Shown here piece by piece: positions 31,195 to 36,082 of a stretch of DNA of 36,082 nt. The stretch spans positions 1-36,082 of the forward strand of contig JAOAPR010000164.1 of NCBI GenBank assembly GCA_025463005.1, written 5' to 3'. The notes beneath the pieces were generated by a model that was not told where the DNA came from, did no database searches, and saw only the letters and a list, made by a program, of their open reading frames with translations. The DNA is from Bryobacterales bacterium (GTDB lineage Bacteria; Acidobacteriota; Terriglobia; Bryobacterales; Bryobacteraceae). Numbering within the stretch: the first letter of the stretch is position 1; every line of letters begins with the position of its first letter. The position numbers and the translations under genes were made by a program.

Positions 31195-32760
31195 GTGCTC
31201 ACGGCCAAGAGAGTCTATCTGGGAGCGCTGCTGGCTCTCATCGTAGCGACCGCGGGCGGTGCGTTCTCGAACGGGCTGTTCTTTATCGCGCAGCCCTACC
31301 AGCTCAACTACGGCGAAGGCCTGGTCGCCTGGCAAGCAGCCCATGTCACCGACTTGGCGCACGCTTACGCTCCTCTCGATCACTACCCATTCGTGGTGTT
31401 TCAATATCCGCCACTGTTCCACGTGGCAACGCGAGCGATGGGAACGATAACCAGCAACTTGCTTGTTGCCGCGAGATCGGTGTCCGTGCTCTCTGCCGCA
31501 CTCCTCTGCGTCCTCATCGGTTGGACTACGTTCCAGGCTTTGCCGCGCCGGGCCGACGGGCCTACGCGGGCGCTCGCCGCCGTCTTCGCCGGAGCGCTGC
31601 CGACGACGCTCTACAATTTCAACTGGACTTGGCTGGCGAGAGTGGATACCCTCGCGATCCTGCTGTCGTTCAGTGGCGTGGCTCTATTTGCGGCGCGGTA
31701 TTCGTCACCGCTGGTACAGACGCTGGCCGCCGTACTGATGACCGCGGCGCTCTTCACCCGCCAAACCACTTTCGCGGCTCCGCTGGCCTGCGTGCTGGTC
31801 GCATGGTGGATCGATCGCAGGATCGCCCTGCGCATGCTCCTCACCATGGGCATCCTCGGAAGCGTCGTCTTAGGTTGGCTTGCATGGCGGACTAACGGAC
31901 AAGTTCTGCTGCATCTGATCCGTTACAACCAAACCGCGTTTTCGATCGCCGCGGCCCTCCTGGGGGTCGTGAGAAACGGGCGTTGGGTGGCTGGTCCTCT
32001 TGTCTTGGCGGCAGGCGCCTCGACTGCGGTCTTGTACAGAGCCTGGTCCCTCGCACGACGCCGCCGGTGGAAATTGCTTCGCGAAAACCTGCGGGCGAAC
32101 CGCTACCGGCGTACGGTTCTTATCCTGTCTATGTACAGCGGTTGCGCTGCGCTCGGTACTCTCGCAAATGGAAAAGAAGGATCCGACGTCAACTACTTCC
32201 TCGAGTGGAACGTGTCGCTGGCGCCGCTGGCGGGGATATTGCTATTCCGTCTGCTAGCCGCTTCCGGAAACATCGTGCGTCTGCGGCCGGTCCAGTTGGC
32301 AGCACTGGCCGTGCCCTTCCTGATCGTGAATGCGGCCGTACCGACCGCTGGCATGGGATGGCTCCGCGTCTTCGACGGACCGCTGCCCGCCGATCGGGAA
32401 AAGATCGAAGTGTACCGGAGGATGCTCGCGACCCTCAGCGAAACGCCCGGCCCGGTGTTCTCGGAAGACATGAATTTGCTGTATAAGACCGGCCGGGAAA
32501 TTCCCGCCGAGCCGGCCATGATTCAATGCCTTGTCAAAGCCGGCCTGTGGGACGAAGGCCCGTTTGTGCGGATGATCCAGGAACACCGATTCGCCCTGGT
32601 AGTGGCTATGCTGAACCGGGAAACGGACGCTTCGTTCTCACTCGAGCGCTATTCACCAGCGGTGGCCAGCGCGATCGAGCAGGCGTACGAACCGGCCGCA
32701 GTCATTGCAGATTACCGAATTTATCGGCCCCGATCGAGCTTCGCTGCACAACGTCCGTGA
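31195..32760 (+). CDS. Multi-pass membrane protein, GT-C glycosyltransferase-like
   Basis: A 521-residue integral membrane protein with about nine or ten hydrophobic helices and a C-terminal periplasm-sized domain. After the first helix the loop NYGEGLVAWQAAHV has an acidic residue, and FQYPPLFHVATR follows. This arrangement resembles GT-C enzymes that use polyprenyl-phosphate sugars (ArnT/PMT-like), but the resemblance is only in layout. The start is a GTG 2 nt after the metallo-hydrolase stop and is the first start that avoids a long overlap. I recognise no specific family. It may instead be one of the uncharacterised DUF-type mannosyltransferase relatives common in Acidobacteriota. Its link to the polysaccharide locus 20 kb away is open. 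Confidence 0.65.
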   Translation: MLTAKRVYLGALLALIVATAGGAFSNGLFFIAQPYQLNYGEGLVAWQAAHVTDLAHAYAPLDHYPFVVFQYPPLFHVATRAMGTITSNLLVAARSVSVLSAALLCVLIGWTTFQALPRRADGPTRALAAVFAGALPTTLYNFNWTWLARVDTLAILLSFSGVALFAARYSSPLVQTLAAVLMTAALFTRQTTFAAPLACVLVAWWIDRRIALRMLLTMGILGSVVLGWLAWRTNGQVLLHLIRYNQTAFSIAAALLGVVRNGRWVAGPLVLAAGASTAVLYRAWSLARRRRWKLLRENLRANRYRRTVLILSMYSGCAALGTLANGKEGSDVNYFLEWNVSLAPLAGILLFRLLAASGNIVRLRPVQLAALAVPFLIVNAAVPTAGMGWLRVFDGPLPADREKIEVYRRMLATLSETPGPVFSEDMNLLYKTGREIPAEPAMIQCLVKAGLWDEGPFVRMIQEHRFALVVAMLNRETDASFSLERYSPAVASAIEQAYEPAAVIADYRIYRPRSSFAAQRP

Positions 32761-32850
32761 TAGCATACTATGAGCTAAATGCTGACCAGGGGGTCGGGCC
32801 TGGTAAAAATCTGCCCGTCGCTTTGCCTATGGAAGCTGGAGGAAAGCCTA

Positions 32851-34920
32851 ATGCTGCGCGTGTCTCGCGGGTTCAAGATATTGTTCTGTACGATTGTTTT
32901 TGCGTCTATGGCGACCTGGATTGCTCTAGCCCAGCAGCCCCGCAAGATAGACGATCAGGCGCTCCGCGACGCCCCACGAACGGCGGAAGAGTGGATCAGC
33001 TACAACATGGGCTGGTCCGAGCAGCGTTATAGCCAGCTCAACCAAATCACCTCGCAGAACGTGAACCGGATTGGACTCGGCTGGTACGTCGACATTCCGT
33101 CAGCGCGCGGCAATCCTCAGAATCGCCAGGAAGGAACTCCCCTGGTTTCAAACGGCATCATCTATAGCATCGCCCCGTGGAGCGTGGTGTATGCCGTCGA
33201 CGCGCGCACAGGTAAAGAGGTCTGGCACCAGGATCCGGACGTCAACCAGCAAGTCTGGCAGTCCCGAATTTGCTGCGGCGTTGTGAATCGCGGCATCGCA
33301 CTATATCAGGATAAGGTCATCGCCCCGGTGGTCGACGGAAGGCTGCGGGCCCTGGATGCCGCCACCGGAAAGCTCGCGTGGGAAACGCGCGTTTCGCCCG
33401 AAAACATGGCGTATACGATCACCATGGCTCCTCGCGTCATCAAGGGCGGCAAAGTCATCATCGGCGTGAGCGGCGGCGAGTACGGGGTGCGTGGATACTT
33501 CGACGCCTACGACGCAGAGACAGGTAAGCGCGCTTGGCGATTCTACACCGTACCAGGCGATCCTTCCAAACCATTCGAGCAACCAGAGCTAGCCGATTGG
33601 GCCAAAACATGGTCGGGAGAATGGTGGAAAATCGGCGGCGGCGGGCCAGTGTGGAACGGCATGGCATATGATCCCGACGCCGACATCGTCTATGTCGGGA
33701 CGGGGCAGCCAGGCCCATGGACATCCGTGCATCGCGGTTCCGGCGACAACCTTTGTACCGACTGCATCATCGCGGTTCGCGGCGCGACCGGCAAGCTGGT
33801 CTGGCATTACCAGACCACGCCCGGCGACGATTGGGATTATGACTCAATCGCCGACATCATGCTGGCGGATTTAACGATCAACGGCAAATCGCGCCATGTC
33901 GCCATGCACGCTCCGAAGAACGGATTCTTCTACGTGCTCGACCGCTACACGGGAGAGTTACTCTCGGCGGATCCGTGGGTCACGGTCACGTGGGCTTCAG
34001 GCATCAATATGAAGACCGGTCGCCCCACAGTGAATCCCGAGGCGCGCTATAAAACGGACGCGATCAGCATTACACCCGGCCCCGGCGGCGGTCATGTGTG
34101 GCCGCCCTGGTCGTTTAATCCGACCACGGGCTTGGTCTATATCCCCAGCACCATCGGCGGCGGCTACACATTCCAGGCAAATCCCGATTTCGTTCCGCTG
34201 CCCACGGATATTGGGACGAGCGGTCGCGGCCAAATGAACATGGGTACCGGACGCGCTGGAGCGGGACGCGGCGGTGCTGCTGCGGGTGCTGGCGGAGGAC
34301 GCGGCGGAGCCCCGGCGCCTGGATTAGCTCCTGGTCTCGATCCGACTGCGGTAGCGGCAGGCGGCGGAGCGGCAGCTCCCGCAGGGGCAGCGCCGGGCGG
34401 CGGACCCGCGGCAGGAAGGGGTCCGGCCCCTCCATCGCCTCCCGCGATCGGACCGGAAGGGCGCGGGAACATTCTAGTGGCCTGGGACCCGGTGGCGCAG
34501 AAAGAGCGCTGGCGCGGGCTTTCCGCGGGCTTTAATCAGGGCGGCACGCTCTCCACTGCCGGGAATCTGGTGTTCGCGAGCGTGAACACCCGGCTCATCG
34601 TTTATCGCGCCGACAACGGCGATCAGCTCATGGACATCACCACAGGCCTCTCGCAAATGGGTCCGCCGATGACATTCATGCTGGACGGAAAACAATACGT
34701 CGCGGTGGCGGGCGGACCGCCTCAAGTTGGTGGCGGCCGTGGCGGCGCGGGCGGTGGCGGTCGCGGTGCGGCAGCAACTCCGGGTGCGGCTCCTAATACA
34801 GCCCCGGCGGCGCCGGCAACTCCTCCGCAACCGTCGAGGCTACTGGTGTATGTACTGGACGGCAAGGCGACGCTGCCAGCACCACCGCCCACTGCAATCG
34901 TACCGGCACCGGGGCGATAA
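32851..34920 (+). CDS. PQQ-dependent dehydrogenase-like quinoprotein with Gly/Ala/Pro-rich inserts
   Basis: A 689-residue secreted beta-propeller protein of the PQQ alcohol/glucose dehydrogenase group, without a cytochrome c domain. A signal peptide covers about residues 1-28 (cut near ALAQ). The adjacent cysteines of quinoprotein alcohol dehydrogenases are in RICCGVVNRG (about 140). Propeller repeats such as YAVDARTGKEVWHQD and RALDAATGKLAWETR recur, and GGHVWPPWSFNPTTGLVYIP is typical. Two low-complexity inserts, about residues 460-536 and 620-667, are made of Gly, Ala, Arg and Pro. ATG 32851 is chosen because GGAGGAAAG lies 8-14 nt upstream and the signal peptide follows directly. An upstream ATG at 32779 would add 24 residues that do not look like one. 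Confidence 0.88.
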   Translation: MLRVSRGFKILFCTIVFASMATWIALAQQPRKIDDQALRDAPRTAEEWISYNMGWSEQRYSQLNQITSQNVNRIGLGWYVDIPSARGNPQNRQEGTPLVSNGIIYSIAPWSVVYAVDARTGKEVWHQDPDVNQQVWQSRICCGVVNRGIALYQDKVIAPVVDGRLRALDAATGKLAWETRVSPENMAYTITMAPRVIKGGKVIIGVSGGEYGVRGYFDAYDAETGKRAWRFYTVPGDPSKPFEQPELADWAKTWSGEWWKIGGGGPVWNGMAYDPDADIVYVGTGQPGPWTSVHRGSGDNLCTDCIIAVRGATGKLVWHYQTTPGDDWDYDSIADIMLADLTINGKSRHVAMHAPKNGFFYVLDRYTGELLSADPWVTVTWASGINMKTGRPTVNPEARYKTDAISITPGPGGGHVWPPWSFNPTTGLVYIPSTIGGGYTFQANPDFVPLPTDIGTSGRGQMNMGTGRAGAGRGGAAAGAGGGRGGAPAPGLAPGLDPTAVAAGGGAAAPAGAAPGGGPAAGRGPAPPSPPAIGPEGRGNILVAWDPVAQKERWRGLSAGFNQGGTLSTAGNLVFASVNTRLIVYRADNGDQLMDITTGLSQMGPPMTFMLDGKQYVAVAGGPPQVGGGRGGAGGGGRGAAATPGAAPNTAPAAPATPPQPSRLLVYVLDGKATLPAPPPTAIVPAPGR

Positions 34921-34943
34921 AATACTGCGGGAGGGGACTTCTG

Positions 34944-35810
34944 ATGAAGACCTTGCTGAATCCGTTCGCGGCTGCGATCGTTCTCGCTGCGCTGCCGATC
35001 GCAGCTCAGTGGCCGGATTACCCGGCCGCCGGAGTCCCTCGCACGCCTGAGGGTAAAGCGAAACTCGACGCCCCCGCGCCGAAGGCAGCCGACGGCCATC
35101 CCGATCTCTCCGGAATCTGGGATCTTCGCGGTCCCGGCGGCCGTGGCGGACCTGGTGGTCCCGGTGGCCAACCGAAGGGCGGCCCTCCTAAGGATGCGCC
35201 TCCTCCGGAACTGCCCCCAGGGACTCCTCCGAATGCGACGTTCAAGAACGTCGGCTCGGGGTTCAAGGAAGGCCTGCCGATGCTGCCTTGGGCCGTGGAT
35301 CTCTTGAAGGCGCGCCGCGCGGAAAACAGCAAGGACAATCCAGATGCGCATTGTCTGCCGCTCGGCCTGATGCAGCTTCATATGCATCCTCAGCCGAGGA
35401 AAATTATCCAGACCCCGGGCCTGGTCGTCATTCTTTATGAAGCGCAGGGAGGCGTGCGGCAGATTTTCACCGATGGCCGTCCCTTGCCGAAAGATGTCGA
35501 GCCATGGTGGTACGGCTACTCAATCGGAAAGTGGGAAGGCGACACCCTGGTAGTAGAAACCACCGGTTTCCGGAACGACGTTTGGCTTGATATTGACGGC
35601 AGCCCGCTGACCGAATCAGGGAAAATGACCGAGCGATTCAAGCGCCTAAACTACGGAACGCTGCAAATCGACGTGACTATCGAGGATCCGAAAGCGTACT
35701 CCAAGCCGTTCACTGTCCGCGTGGTTCACCGCCTTATGCCCGATACGGACTTAATCGAATTCATCTGCACGGAAAATGATCGAAGCGGGCCGCACCTGGT
35801 AGGGAAATAA
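34944..35810 (+). CDS. Secreted protein of unknown function
   Basis: A 288-residue protein with a signal peptide (about residues 1-22, cut near PIAAQ). The mature part starts with PDLSGIWDLRG, after which a Gly/Pro-rich low-complexity segment (about 65-95) interrupts the chain, much like the inserts of the quinoprotein upstream. The rest is a conserved-looking domain with CLPLGLMQLHMHPQPRKIIQT, WWYGYSIGKWEGDTLVVETTGF and DGSPLTESGKMTERF. I have the impression that this type of sequence is very common as paralogues in Solibacter-like genomes, but I cannot give it a function. It follows the quinoprotein by 23 nt with GGGAGGGG before the ATG, so the two are probably co-expressed. Confidence 0.75.
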   Translation: MKTLLNPFAAAIVLAALPIAAQWPDYPAAGVPRTPEGKAKLDAPAPKAADGHPDLSGIWDLRGPGGRGGPGGPGGQPKGGPPKDAPPPELPPGTPPNATFKNVGSGFKEGLPMLPWAVDLLKARRAENSKDNPDAHCLPLGLMQLHMHPQPRKIIQTPGLVVILYEAQGGVRQIFTDGRPLPKDVEPWWYGYSIGKWEGDTLVVETTGFRNDVWLDIDGSPLTESGKMTERFKRLNYGTLQIDVTIEDPKAYSKPFTVRVVHRLMPDTDLIEFICTENDRSGPHLVGK

Positions 35811-35815
35811 CAGTA

Positions 35816-36082
35816 TTATGGCAGAGCGAATACGACCACCGTATCCGAGGCCGTGACCGCCACATACTGTTTGCCGTTCTTGCCCTGATACGTCATCGGC
35901 ACGGCGTTGCCCATGCGGTCCATCTGGCCCGCCCACAATTCGCGTCCGGTTTTCGAATCAAACGCCCGCAAACGGCTGTCGTTGGCCGCTCCGATAAACA
36001 CCAGGCCGCCCGCGGTCACCATCGGCCCGGCGCTACCCGATCCACCCACGTTCCGCTTGCCTTCCGGAAGCGACTGGTTGGT
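35816..36082 (-). CDS. C-terminal end of a PQQ-dependent quinoprotein (partial, runs off the window)
   Basis: The last 88 codons of a gene entering from the right edge. The sequence PMVTAGGLVFIGAANDSRLRAFDSKTGRELW and the ending NGKQYVAVTASDTVVVFALP are typical of the final propeller blade of membrane-bound PQQ glucose-type dehydrogenases. The stop is 5 bp from the convergent gene on the + strand. The true start lies outside the window; the frame is open through 36082. Confidence 0.8.
   Translation of the reverse strand, partial: TNQSLPEGKRNVGGSGSAGPMVTAGGLVFIGAANDSRLRAFDSKTGRELWAGQMDRMGNAVPMTYQGKNGKQYVAVTASDTVVVFALP

Noticed and set aside
34347-34356. GCGGTAGCG inside the quinoprotein gene
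   Set aside because: It lies in a low-complexity coding segment, lacks the final T of the shared 9-mer and has no promoter or hairpin context.
1-36082. tRNA or rRNA genes, CRISPR arrays, insertion sequences, phage attachment sites
   Set aside because: No cloverleaf-like segment, regular direct repeats, transposase-like protein or integrase was seen on either strand.

Overview
The window reads as a fragment of a GC-rich bacterial chromosome, most likely Acidobacteriota (Solibacter/Bryobacter-like). This is inferred from secreted PQQ quinoproteins with Gly/Ala/Pro-rich inserts, a neighbouring secreted protein with the same kind of insert, and the mix of exopolysaccharide genes with many two-component and Rsb-type regulators. 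No 16S or tRNA gene is visible to confirm it.

Left third (1-12.7 kb): an exopolysaccharide locus. On the + strand are a GT4 glycosyltransferase, a glutamine-dependent NAD synthetase, a nucleotide-sugar dehydrogenase, a GDP-mannose 3,5-epimerase-like enzyme, a NodB-type deacetylase and a WecA/MraY-family initiating transferase with a long C-terminal tail. They are followed by a coupled trio: ComA-like phosphosulfolactate synthase, ComB-like phosphatase and an ATP-grasp ligase. A Wza-like export protein lies convergently on the - strand.

Middle (13.1-24.3 kb): regulation. A small degenerate histidine kinase and an NtrC-type sigma-54 activator (-) are divergent from a stressosome operon rsbS-rsbT-rsbX-(RsbU_N fused to a hybrid histidine kinase)-rsbR (+). 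Next come a DegT aminotransferase and a specialised NusG paralogue (UpxY/RfaH/LoaP type) on the - strand, then a NarL-type kinase/regulator pair on the + strand.

Right part: 24.5-30.2 kb holds a compact five-gene operon, flavin-dependent (luciferase-like) monooxygenase, stand-alone NRPS adenylation domain, carrier protein, carbamoyltransferase and Sfp-type phosphopantetheinyl transferase. It looks like an orphan mini-NRPS biosynthetic or decoration pathway. From 30.3 kb on there are unrelated secreted/metabolic genes: a metallo-beta-lactamase-fold hydrolase, a multi-pass GT-C-like membrane protein, a PQQ dehydrogenase, a secreted protein of unknown function and the end of a second quinoprotein.

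The most striking signal is non-coding. Three separate transcription units (the NusG paralogue itself, the Wza-like exporter and the mini-NRPS operon) each have a -24/-12 (sigma-54) promoter match. Each is followed 41-44 nt after the -12 C by the same 9-mer GCGGTAGCT, at or just after a potential RNA hairpin. The core is nearly the E. coli RfaH ops element (GGCGGTAGCGTG). I infer that the locus encodes a NusG-paralogue antitermination regulon whose targets are marked by ops-like elements at a fixed distance from sigma-54 promoters, and that it ties capsule export to the mini-NRPS product. Four further promoter matches lacking the ops-like core precede the first glycosyltransferase, rsbS, the NarL-type kinase and, weakly, the deacetylase.
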